The notes below the pieces were generated by a model that saw only the letters and a program-made list of their open reading frames with translations, was not told where the DNA came from and did not search any database. Positions 56,866-64,000 of a stretch of 64,000 nucleotides of DNA are shown piece by piece; position 1 is the stretch's first letter; each line of letters starts with the position of its first letter. The translations under genes and the position numbers were made by a program. Where the stretch lies: contig JANYGI010000032.1 of NCBI GenBank assembly GCA_025362495.1, positions 20,594-84,593 of the forward strand, written 5' to 3'. This DNA is from Byssovorax sp. Its GTDB lineage: Bacteria; Myxococcota_A; Polyangia; Polyangiales; Polyangiaceae.

Positions 56866-58833
56866 ATGAAGCGGCGATCGCTCTCTCGCCTGCTCCCCGC
56901 GCTCGCGCTGCTCGCCGCGCCCGGCTGCGTCCTCGACGCGACCGAGCCCGACGCGATCGAGCCGGCGATCACGCTGCCGCCCGCGCCCGAGCGCGTCGGT
57001 GAAGCCACGAGCGCGCTCACGGTGCAGGAGGCGATCAACGCCGGCTGCTCGACGGCGACGGTGAAGGGCATCAGCCAGCAGATCATCGATCAGGCCGAGT
57101 GCTTCGCGCCGGGCTCGTACGCGAAGATGCCGGCCGAGCCGAACCTCACGCTGAACGGCGTCGAGTTCGCGTACCTGCAGCAGCCCGCGCGCGACGCCCT
57201 GGTGTCGGCGCTCGGGTCAGCGCCGGGCACGCCGCTCACGGTGAACTCGATGCTGCGCACGCTCCCGCAGCAGTACGTGCTCTACAACTGGTACCTGAAC
57301 GGCCAGTGCAACATCGCGCTCGCGGCGAAGCCCGGCGCCTCGAACCACGAGACCGGCCTGGCGATCGACGTGAACCAGTACACGGCGTGGAAGTCGGCGC
57401 TCACGGCCCACGGCTTCACCTGGTTCGGCAACGCCGACAAGGTCCACTTCGACTACACGGGCGCGGGCGCCGTCGTCTACAAGGGCAACGACATCCGCGC
57501 CTTCCAGCAGCTCTGGAACAAGAACAACCCCGGCGACGTGATCGGTGAGGACGGCGTCTACGGCCCGCAAACCGGCGCGCGCCTCGCGAAATCCCCGGCC
57601 GGCGGCTTCGCGATAGGCCCGAATTGCGCGGTGGCGACGGGCCCCGACGTGTGGCCCGCCGTGACGATCGACGCGAAGGACACGCTCGCCGATCAGGACT
57701 CGAAGGCCATCGCCGATCTCTTCGAAGGCGAGACGCACACCGCGGCGCTGACGATCACCAACAAGGGCGGCGCCGTCGCTCCCACGGTCGACGTCGGCGT
57801 GTGGATCGAGGAGCCGTACCTCGCCGCGACCGACTACGTGATCGAGAGCGACTGGACCCACCCGGGCTCGTTCACCGTCAACGAGGCCAACGCCGAGCCC
57901 GCGAACCCGCCCCACGGCATGCCGCCCGGGATGGCCTTCACGCTGAAGATGCACGCGCTCTCGCCGGGCGAAACGAAGCGGATCACGCTCACCGTGCACG
58001 CAGCACAGTACTCGATCGGCCTCGTCGACAAGCCCGACGTGCGCTTCTGGGTGGCCGACATGCCGGGCGTCTATCACCAGGACGCCTTCGCCATGCCCCC
58101 GACGCTCTCGAAGGGCCAGACGTTCGGCGGCGGCACCCTGCAGACCTACGTCGAGACCGACATCTACAGCCACACGACGTGGGAGCTGAACAGCGCCCGC
58201 TTCGAGGGCTGGGCCGCGACGGGCGACGCGACCCTGGCCTCCGACGCGACCACCGGCGTGCTGATGATCGGCTCGCAGGGCGCCGATCCCGGCCTGGCCA
58301 CCTCGACCGCGCTCTTCGCCGCCACCGACTACGCGGCGATCGGCCTCCGGGCGAAGCGCACCGGCGGCACCGGCACGGCGCGGCTCTTCTTCGCCACCGA
58401 CGCCGAGCCGGCCTTCAGCGACGACAAGACGGTCGACGTCGAGCTGCCAGACGACGACGCGTTCCACATCGTCACCGTCGTCACCGGCGCGCACCCGAAG
58501 TGGACGGGGACGATCACCGGTCTCCGCCTGGATCCTTTCGTCAACGATCCGGGATCGATCGAGCTCGACTATGTCCGCGCGCTGACGCCCGACGGCTCCG
58601 ACACCGGCGCAGGCGGGAGCGGCGCCGGCGGCAGCGGCGCCGGCGCAGGCGGCGCGATCCCGGGCGCCGGTGGAGCGGGCGGCAGCGGCAACCCGGACGC
58701 GACCAGCGCGGCGTCCTGCTCGTGCGCGACCCCCGGCGAGACGGCGCCCGGAGGCGGCAGCTGGCCCCTGGCAGGAGCGCTCGGCGCATTCGTGGTATTT
58801 TGCCGGCGCCGAAGCCGCCCCTCACCGTGCTAG
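56866..58833 (+). CDS. M15 (VanY-type) D-Ala-D-Ala peptidase lipoprotein with MYXO-CTERM-like tail
   Basis: This 655-residue protein starts at ATG 56866, 8 bp after the previous stop. Lipobox APGC with Cys21. Residues about 50-200 hold the M15 zinc peptidase: SNHETGLAIDVN with His161 and Asp168, and KVHFDY with His194. A peptidoglycan-binding helix motif follows (IRAFQQLWNKNNPGDVIGED). Then come FN3/Ig-like modules (about 270-600), a Gly/Ala linker, and a C-terminus with Cys pair (CSCATPGE), hydrophobic helix (SWPLAGALGAFVVFCR) and Arg-rich end. It should trim peptidoglycan stem peptides at the cell surface. Confidence 0.9.
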   Translation: MKRRSLSRLLPALALLAAPGCVLDATEPDAIEPAITLPPAPERVGEATSALTVQEAINAGCSTATVKGISQQIIDQAECFAPGSYAKMPAEPNLTLNGVEFAYLQQPARDALVSALGSAPGTPLTVNSMLRTLPQQYVLYNWYLNGQCNIALAAKPGASNHETGLAIDVNQYTAWKSALTAHGFTWFGNADKVHFDYTGAGAVVYKGNDIRAFQQLWNKNNPGDVIGEDGVYGPQTGARLAKSPAGGFAIGPNCAVATGPDVWPAVTIDAKDTLADQDSKAIADLFEGETHTAALTITNKGGAVAPTVDVGVWIEEPYLAATDYVIESDWTHPGSFTVNEANAEPANPPHGMPPGMAFTLKMHALSPGETKRITLTVHAAQYSIGLVDKPDVRFWVADMPGVYHQDAFAMPPTLSKGQTFGGGTLQTYVETDIYSHTTWELNSARFEGWAATGDATLASDATTGVLMIGSQGADPGLATSTALFAATDYAAIGLRAKRTGGTGTARLFFATDAEPAFSDDKTVDVELPDDDAFHIVTVVTGAHPKWTGTITGLRLDPFVNDPGSIELDYVRALTPDGSDTGAGGSGAGGSGAGAGGAIPGAGGAGGSGNPDATSAASCSCATPGETAPGGGSWPLAGALGAFVVFCRRRSRPSPC

Positions 58834-58851
58834 GCTGGAGCCCGAACCTGA

Positions 58852-59118
58852 ATGCCCGCGTCCATCGACCAGCTCCTCAAAGTGTGCCGTGACGTCATCG
58901 CCCCGCTCGTGCGAGCCGACGGAGGCGAGCTGTTCATCGTCGCCGTGGAGGCGGACCACGTGACGTTGCACCTCGCGGGCACGTGCGCGGGCTGCCCCGG
59001 CGCCGTGCTGACGGCCCGCGGAATCATCGAGCCCGCAGTCCACGCCGTGGCGCCAACAGCCCGCGTCGTCGTGACCAACGGCGCCAAGATCCCCGAAGGC
59101 GCCTCCCCCGTCACCTGA
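58852..59118 (+). CDS. NifU C-terminal-like Fe-S cluster scaffold protein
   Basis: This protein of 88 residues is the stand-alone NifU C-terminal domain: CRDVIAPLVRADGGELF, then GTCAGCPGAVLTA with the CxxC pair that binds an Fe-S cluster. It should help assemble or carry Fe-S clusters in the cytoplasm. It starts 19 bp after the M15 peptidase stop but belongs to a different pathway, so it is probably a separate unit or a casual neighbour. The first residues are as usual for the family. Confidence 0.9.
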   Translation: MPASIDQLLKVCRDVIAPLVRADGGELFIVAVEADHVTLHLAGTCAGCPGAVLTARGIIEPAVHAVAPTARVVVTNGAKIPEGASPVT

Positions 59119-59360
59119 CCCGCCCACCCCCACCAAAGCCGCCAGCAACGCGCCGAGCCCAAGCTCCAGCGACGCTGCAGCTCCAAGCTCCAGCTTCTGG
59201 CTCTGAGCTCTGCTTCTGCTGTGGGGCGGGCCTCCGTGCCCGCCACATGGAACCTCCACAGCCACCCAGACCCTCTCGGTCTCCCCTCCGGCTGACTGCG
59301 CACAAAGCAAAACGGGCAAGCCCTGAAGCTCGCCCGTTCTCACGTCTGCGTCGCGCGACG

Positions 59361-60206
59361 TTACTTCTTGTTCGTCTTCTTCTTGTCGGCGGCCGGCGGC
59401 GGCACCGGCGGCCCGTTGTCGCCGCCGCCACGCATGATCGCGGCGACCGAGGGATCGATGCCGCTGTCGGCGACCGGCTTGTTGGGGCGCAGCGCGACGA
59501 GGTTCGCCACGGTGCCGTTGTCCTCGTAGGCCATGGCGATCGCCGTGTCGCTGCGCTGGATCACGCGGAGGTGCGTGGTCGGGTCCTTCCAGTCGATCTC
59601 GACCGAGGCGCGCGTCGCGTCGGCGGGGAGCACGCGGCCGGGGACGCCGTGCTTCGCGGAGAGCTTGACGGCCACGTCCTGGAACGTCTTCCCGAGCGGG
59701 TACGTGTCGGTGAGCTTGATCTCGTCGATCACCTTCCAGAGCTTGTCCTGGATGAAGAAGAAGTGCGTCGCCTGCCCCTTGTGGTTCAGGGTCATCAGCG
59801 ACTCCTTGTTCTGGTAGGTGAACTCGCCGCGGAGCGGGGTGCCGTCGATGCCGGTCGGGAGCGTGCCGAAGTCGATGCGGCCGCGCCGGAACTGGTCCTT
59901 GTCCTCGGCGAGCTGGGCGTCGAGGGCCTTCATCTTCACGCCGGGCTGCACTTCTTTGTAGAGAGGGCGGTAGTCGTCGTCGATCATCTTGTCGATCGCG
60001 AGGGCCACCTGCTTCGGGGTCATCCCCCAGGACAGGCCGGCGATCGGGAAGTCGATCGACTTCTTCACCATCGGCGCTTCGGCCGCGGGCGGCGCGGGGG
60101 CCGCTTCCTTCTTCGGCTTGTTGCCCGCAGCGAGCACGGTCGGCGCTGCCGCCAACGTCACGAGCCCGACAGCCAGAAATGCGCCCAAGAGCCTCTTCGC
60201 CTTCAT
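59361..60206 (-). CDS. Secreted protein of unknown function
   Basis: This protein of 281 residues starts at ATG 60206, with a GGAGGACAGGG-type RBS before it. It has a signal peptide (LLGAFLAVGLVTLAAAPTVL, cleavage near AAG). The mature protein has IAGLSWGMTPKQVALAIDKM near the start, a pattern common in periplasmic beta-rich proteins, then alternating strands (FFFIQDKLWKVIDEIKL), and a Pro/Lys end. No Cys in the mature part. I do not recognise the family. It is divergent from the lipoprotein at 60518. Confidence 0.82.
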   Translation of the reverse strand: MKAKRLLGAFLAVGLVTLAAAPTVLAAGNKPKKEAAPAPPAAEAPMVKKSIDFPIAGLSWGMTPKQVALAIDKMIDDDYRPLYKEVQPGVKMKALDAQLAEDKDQFRRGRIDFGTLPTGIDGTPLRGEFTYQNKESLMTLNHKGQATHFFFIQDKLWKVIDEIKLTDTYPLGKTFQDVAVKLSAKHGVPGRVLPADATRASVEIDWKDPTTHLRVIQRSDTAIAMAYEDNGTVANLVALRPNKPVADSGIDPSVAAIMRGGGDNGPPVPPPAADKKKTNKK

Positions 60207-60517
60207 CGTCCCTGTCCTCCACGAGCCCGGTGATCCGTGGCTCACTGCGATGTTCGTACGCTCGTAGCCCGAGCGCCGCTCTACAGAAGGGGCCAATCGG
60301 GCCCGACCCGGCGCGCGGCGGAAGCTACCACCGGCACCGCCGGGGGTGAAATACCCTGGCCGCACCCGGCGGGCTCGGCTGATGCGATTGGACGGGGCTC
60401 CCCGAGATTCGATACGAACACGCCGCGCGATCGATCGCGCGATGCTCGCCGCGCTTCGCCTGACATTGTCGCGATGACGTGGTAGTTGCTTGCGCCCACA
60501 TCGGCTCGGACGGACCC
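60207..60517. other. 311-bp divergent intergenic region
   Basis: No gene is supported. It must hold the promoters of the secreted protein and the lipoprotein/map pair. I see no strong -35/-10 pair, palindrome or RNA element. Confidence 0.5.
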
Positions 60518-61141
60518 ATGAACGCGCGCTCGCACTTTGCCACGGCACCATGGGCACCTCTGGTGGCGCCCCTTCGTTCCACCCTCGCAGCGCTGGCAGC
60601 CGGCGCGCTCCTGTCGCTCGCTGGCTGCGCCGACGCGGCCCCGGGAGCGAAGGCCCCCGAGGGCGCGAGCCTCCCCCGCTGGGAAGGCCACGCGCGTGAG
60701 CTCTTCGACGACAACATCGATCCGGTGGCCGTCGGCCTCTCGATGGAAGGCCCCGCGCCGCGGTCGGATCCGTTCCTCCGCGAGCGCGCCCAGATGTCGG
60801 CCGTGACGGCCCGAGTCCGCGTCCAGACGGTGACGATCGACTCGAACGGCACCCTGCAGACGTACCACCTCGGCGTCCAGGTCGGCTTCCCCACGCTCAC
60901 CACGCCCCGCGTCCCGGACAAGTCGTTCGAGCTCTCGATCAAGCCGACGAGCAGCGCCTTCGGCATCGCCAAGGCCTTCGATGCGCGCCTGCGCGGGTCG
61001 ACGTTCATCGGCTTCATCGGCCGCTTCCAGGCCGAGGACGGCGAGGTCGAGGTACACTTCCATCTGGCCCCCGACACGGCCGACGTCGCCACCGCCGTCA
61101 AGGAAGCGGTGGCTTTGCAGGAGCTGGGCGCACCGCAATGA
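60518..61141 (+). CDS. Lipoprotein of unknown function, coupled to map
   Basis: This protein of 207 residues starts at ATG 60518. Signal and lipobox LAGC. The mature part is beta-rich (ARVRVQTVTIDSNGTLQTYH, DGEVEVHFHLAP) and ends in a short helix. There is no family I can name. Its stop overlaps the methionine aminopeptidase start (ATGA), so the two are translationally coupled, although their roles appear unrelated. Confidence 0.82.
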   Translation: MNARSHFATAPWAPLVAPLRSTLAALAAGALLSLAGCADAAPGAKAPEGASLPRWEGHARELFDDNIDPVAVGLSMEGPAPRSDPFLRERAQMSAVTARVRVQTVTIDSNGTLQTYHLGVQVGFPTLTTPRVPDKSFELSIKPTSSAFGIAKAFDARLRGSTFIGFIGRFQAEDGEVEVHFHLAPDTADVATAVKEAVALQELGAPQ

Positions 61142-61947
61142 GCAACGTCACGATCAAGACGCTGAAAGAGGTGGAGGCCCTGCGCGTGGCGAGCCAGATG
61201 GCCGCCGAGACGCTCCTCTGTGTCGGCGAGATGATCCGCGCCGGCCTCACCACCGACGACCTCAACACGTTCGTGCACGAGGACACCCTCAAGCGCGGCG
61301 GCATCCCGGCGCCGCTGAACTACCACGGGTTCCCGAAGAGCGTCTGCACCTCCGTCAACGAGGTCGTCTGCCACGGCATCCCCGGTAGCCGCGTGCTCGA
61401 GCCCGGCGACATCGTCAACGTCGACGTCACCACGATCTACAACGGCTTCTTCGGCGACACGTCGGCCACGTTTTACATCGGGACGCCGTCGCCGGAAGCG
61501 CGCCACGTGACGGAGGTGTCGCGCCGCTCGCTCGAGCTCGGGATCGCCCAGGTCCGCGAGGGCGCGCGGCTCGGCGACATCGGCGCCGCGATCCAGGAGT
61601 TCGCCGAGGGCGAGGGCTGCTCGGTGGTGCGCGCGTTCGTCGGCCACGGCATCGGCCGCAAGTTTCACGAGCCGCCGCAGGTCTCGCACGTGGGCAAGCG
61701 CAACGACGGGATGCGCCTCAAGGCCGGCATGTGCTTCACGATCGAGCCGATGATCAACATCGGCGGCCCCGACGTGGAGGTCCTCGCCGACAAGTGGACG
61801 GCGATCACCGCCGACCGGTCGCTGTCCGCACAGTTCGAGCACGCTCTCGTCGTCACCCGCAGCGGGTGCGAGGTGCTGACGCGTCGCACGCGCCGCCTCG
61901 CTCACAGCGAGCTGTTTCCCAGCCCGTTTTCCCTCGCCGCCTCGTAG
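61138..61947 (+). CDS. map: Methionine aminopeptidase, type I
   Basis: This 269-residue protein has all metal ligands and catalytic residues: His79, Asp96 (NVDVT), Asp107 (GDTSATF), His170 (GHGIGRKFHEPP), Glu203 (TIEPMINIG) and Glu234 (FEHALVV). It removes the N-terminal Met from new proteins in the cytoplasm. Length and motif order are standard for type I enzymes. There is a short C-terminal extension (LAHSELFPSPFSLAAS). Its ATG overlaps the upstream lipoprotein stop. Bacterial genomes usually carry at least one map gene; whether this is the only copy cannot be seen here. Confidence 0.96.
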   Translation: MSNVTIKTLKEVEALRVASQMAAETLLCVGEMIRAGLTTDDLNTFVHEDTLKRGGIPAPLNYHGFPKSVCTSVNEVVCHGIPGSRVLEPGDIVNVDVTTIYNGFFGDTSATFYIGTPSPEARHVTEVSRRSLELGIAQVREGARLGDIGAAIQEFAEGEGCSVVRAFVGHGIGRKFHEPPQVSHVGKRNDGMRLKAGMCFTIEPMINIGGPDVEVLADKWTAITADRSLSAQFEHALVVTRSGCEVLTRRTRRLAHSELFPSPFSLAAS

Positions 61948-62075
61948 CGTCGCCGCCGCGGTCGACGATGGACGCGTCAACGACTTGGCGCCCGCGACGG
62001 AAGGTGCAGCGCACGTCGTGTTGCCACGCGCGGCGTCATCCCATCCGGCCGCAAAAATGAGGTACAAGCGAAGGC

Positions 62076-63461
62076 ATGTCCCTCGACGACGCCGGGAGCG
62101 CCAGGGTCGCGCCGTTTGTCTCCAGCCCGACAGCGCCGATCTACGTGGTAGTCGGGCTGCCCGAAGAGACGACGGCGCGCCTGTTCGGCGCCACGACCGG
62201 TGGAAGTATCCGTGATGAGCTCGCGCAGGGCGTCAGCGGCGCAGCCGCGAGCGCCAGCGCCGAGCACGCGATGATTCACCTCGTGATCGAGGGCGCCAGC
62301 CGCCTCGCCGCGAGCCACCTCGTCGATCTGCGGCCGGGCGCGTGCACGCTGCGCAGCGCGCCGGTCGATCGCCGCGGCTACGTCGAGCCCGCGGGCCTCT
62401 CGGCCGAGCTCGCGCCGCGCTACCGCGAGGGGATGGAGCGGCTGCTCGGCACCTACCTCGATCTGCTCCCGCGCGTGACCGAGGCGCTGCGAGCGCGATC
62501 GGGCCGCGTCGGCGGCGGGTCCGACGCGGCGCACGCGGCCGGCCTGCTGCGGGGGCTCTTGCCCTTCAGCCTCACGACCAGCGTCGCGCTCAGCACCGAC
62601 GCCAAGTCGCTCGCGGAGCTGCTCGCCGAGCTCGAGTCGCACCCGCTGCGCGAGCTGCGCGACATCGGCGCGGCGGCGACGCGCGCGGCGGCGCACGCGC
62701 TCCCCACGCTGGCGCGCACCGCACCGGCGAGCCCGTATCACGCCGGGATCAAGGCCGCCGTGAGCGAGGCGCTCCGCCTCGTGTACACGCCGCCAGCCGA
62801 CGGCGTCAGCGCCACGATGGTGATCACCCAGCCAGTGCGCTTGCTGCGCAACGACAAGGACGCGCTCGAGCGGATCGCGCTCGCGCTCACGTACGATCTC
62901 GATCCGCGCGCGCACGCGTACGGGCTCGTCGACGGCCTCCGCCACGCCACGATGGGCGAGCTCGAGGGGATCGTGAAGAGCGGCTTCCTCGCGCGCGGCC
63001 CGGGCGAGCCGCCGCACCGCGCGCTCGCCGCCGCCTCGATGACGTTCGAGCTGATGCTCGACGCCGCGGCCTACGGCGATCTCCTGCGCACGCGCGTCGC
63101 GGCGCCGGCGACGCAGCGTTACGGTTGCCGCCTCGGCTTCGACACGCCGGCCGAGCTCGCCGATCTCGGCTTCGTCGACACGTATCAAGACGCGCTCATC
63201 GTGGCCTACGAGACGTGGACGAAGATCGAGGCGACGCACCCGATCGAGGCGCAGTACGCGATCCCGCTCGGCTACCGCGTGCGCACGCTCTGGACGCTGA
63301 CGCTGCTCGAGCTCTGCCAGGTCATCGAGCAGTGCTCGGCCAACGGCATGCACGCGAGCTGTCGCCGCATGGCGCACGGCCTCTACCGGGTGGCCACGGG
63401 AGCGCACCCGTGGCTCAAGGATCTCGTCCAGGTCGATCTCGAAGGCTCCTCGCGCGCCTGA
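62076..63461 (+). CDS. ThyX-like protein with two degenerate domains
   Basis: This 461-residue protein looks like a tandem duplication of the flavin-dependent thymidylate synthase (ThyX) fold. Half 1 contains ASRLAASHLVDLRPGACTLR, half 2 contains DAAAYGDLLRTRVAAPATQR and then IPLGYRVRTLWTLTLLELCQ and VIEQCSANGMHAS. In ThyX the corresponding block reads RHRxxSxxxxSxRY; here the RHR is degraded in both halves, so normal FAD-dependent dUMP methylation is doubtful. It may have a regulatory or altered catalytic role. It starts 128 bp after map on the same strand. Confidence 0.7.
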   Translation: MSLDDAGSARVAPFVSSPTAPIYVVVGLPEETTARLFGATTGGSIRDELAQGVSGAAASASAEHAMIHLVIEGASRLAASHLVDLRPGACTLRSAPVDRRGYVEPAGLSAELAPRYREGMERLLGTYLDLLPRVTEALRARSGRVGGGSDAAHAAGLLRGLLPFSLTTSVALSTDAKSLAELLAELESHPLRELRDIGAAATRAAAHALPTLARTAPASPYHAGIKAAVSEALRLVYTPPADGVSATMVITQPVRLLRNDKDALERIALALTYDLDPRAHAYGLVDGLRHATMGELEGIVKSGFLARGPGEPPHRALAAASMTFELMLDAAAYGDLLRTRVAAPATQRYGCRLGFDTPAELADLGFVDTYQDALIVAYETWTKIEATHPIEAQYAIPLGYRVRTLWTLTLLELCQVIEQCSANGMHASCRRMAHGLYRVATGAHPWLKDLVQVDLEGSSRA

Positions 63462-63565
63462 GACGGCCAAACGCGACGACGCGATGGCGCTTCGCGTTTG
63501 GCCGCTCGCCCGACTACGCTCTGGCCCTGTCGGGCCCGCGGGTCCGAGGAAGGTGAGAGCGTCAC

Positions 63566-63997
63566 ATGCTGGTCGACGACATCAAGCGCCGGATCACGGC
63601 GGCGATGAAGGCGGGGAACACGGTCGAGAAGGACATCCTTCGCCTGGCCTACGGAGAGGTCCAGACGGCCGAAGCGCGCGGCGCCGCCGTGACCGACGAG
63701 GGCGTCACGGCCATCGTCCGCAAGCTGATCAAGTCCAACGAGGAGACGATCGCGGCCACGCCGGAGGGCGACGCGAAGCGCCTCCTCGCGGAGGAGAACG
63801 CGGTGCTGGCGTCGCTGCTCCCGAAGTCGATGAGCGTGAGTGACATCGTGGCGGCGCTCGCCCCGGTGCGCGACGCGATCAAGGCCGCTGGCAACGATGG
63901 CCAGGCGACCGGAGCGGCGATGAAGCACCTCAAGGCCTCTGGAGCGGTGGTGAACGGCAAGGACGTCACAGAGGCCGTGAAGCAGATCCGGGCCTGA
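63566..63997 (+). CDS. yqeY: GatB/YqeY family protein
   Basis: This protein of 143 residues is typical YqeY: VDDIKRRITAAMKAGNTVEK, DILRLAYGEVQTAEARG, an all-helical N-terminal domain, and LLPKSMSVSDIVAALAPVRD leading into the tRNA-amidotransferase-like C-terminal helices with GQATGAAMKHLKAS. The precise biological role in bacteria is not settled; it resembles the tail domain of GatB. It ends 3 bp before the window edge and is complete. Confidence 0.92.
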   Translation: MLVDDIKRRITAAMKAGNTVEKDILRLAYGEVQTAEARGAAVTDEGVTAIVRKLIKSNEETIAATPEGDAKRLLAEENAVLASLLPKSMSVSDIVAALAPVRDAIKAAGNDGQATGAAMKHLKASGAVVNGKDVTEAVKQIRA

Positions 63998-64000
63998 TCC

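Overview
The window looks like a chromosomal segment of a myxobacterium (Myxococcota, most likely Polyangiales/Polyangiaceae). It is very GC-rich, with long overlapping shadow reading frames. It carries many secreted lipoproteins with Gly/Ser/Thr-rich linkers, DUF4215 'Myxococcus Cys-rich' repeats, MYXO-CTERM-like C-termini, large Ser/Thr kinases with TPR tails, hybrid histidine kinases and an AgmX-like protein. This assignment rests on gene content and composition only; no search was run.

Layout. (1) 1-9.5 kb, metabolism and secreted enzymes: an edge-truncated metzincin protease with a ricin-type lectin tail, a thioredoxin lipoprotein, an SDR dehydrogenase next to a fused HyuA-HyuB 5-oxoprolinase, a short gene graveyard (DUF1906 remnant and a frameshifted cytochrome c gene), a second SDR and a DUF3089 lipase-like lipoprotein. 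(2) 9.7-16.1 kb, signalling: two overlapping histidine kinases (REC-HK, then PAS-PAS-HK-REC), a convergent ABC exporter whose 3' end runs 85 nt into the second kinase gene, and a further HK-REC with a broken PAS domain. (3) 16.2-27.4 kb: a decayed stretch, tRNA-Arg(CCG), an L,D-transpeptidase, an EF-G-like GTPase with altered motifs, and two head-to-head Ser/Thr kinases, one joined to an ATPase and a TPR array. (4) 27.4-35.6 kb: lipoproteins (FG-GAP-like, TolB-like with a CxxCH motif, a phage-type lysozyme fused to a mannose-lectin domain) plus GST and VOC enzymes. (5) 35.8-40.4 kb: a TetR regulator between two FAD monooxygenase genes, with a clear dyad in the divergent promoter, followed by an AraC regulator; this resembles a xenobiotic or antibiotic inactivation cassette. 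(6) 40.4-49.6 kb, accessory and unstable DNA: small Cys-rich lipoproteins, an Rpn-type nuclease pseudogene, a Uma2 fragment, a coupled nucleotidyltransferase two-gene module, a short palindromic mini-element and a 21-22 nt tandem array. (7) 49.65-58.8 kb, a run of envelope genes: a protein with a perfect Shine-Dalgarno, an AgmX-N/vWF_N/DUF3520 protein that has lost its VWA domain, a coiled-coil protein, an OmpA-like lipoprotein, a Cache-like lipoprotein, a DUF4215 repeat lipoprotein with a domain nested inside a repeat, and an M15 peptidase with a MYXO-CTERM-like tail. (8) 58.85-64 kb: NifU-like protein, a secreted protein, a lipoprotein coupled to methionine aminopeptidase, a degenerate tandem ThyX-like protein and a YqeY/GatB-like protein.

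How it fits together. The most interesting candidate system is the 49.65-54.95 kb run. Its genes are on one strand with tight spacing, including a GTGA stop-start overlap. The products would place one inner-membrane-anchored protein with YfbK-type flanking domains beside a periplasmic coiled coil, an OmpA-type peptidoglycan anchor and a ligand-sensor-like lipoprotein, which suggests an envelope-spanning complex. The lysozyme-lectin lipoprotein and the TetR/monooxygenase cassette are further leads related to predation or antibiotic defence. At least four genes show single-base frameshifts or decay, so accessory regions here are turning over.
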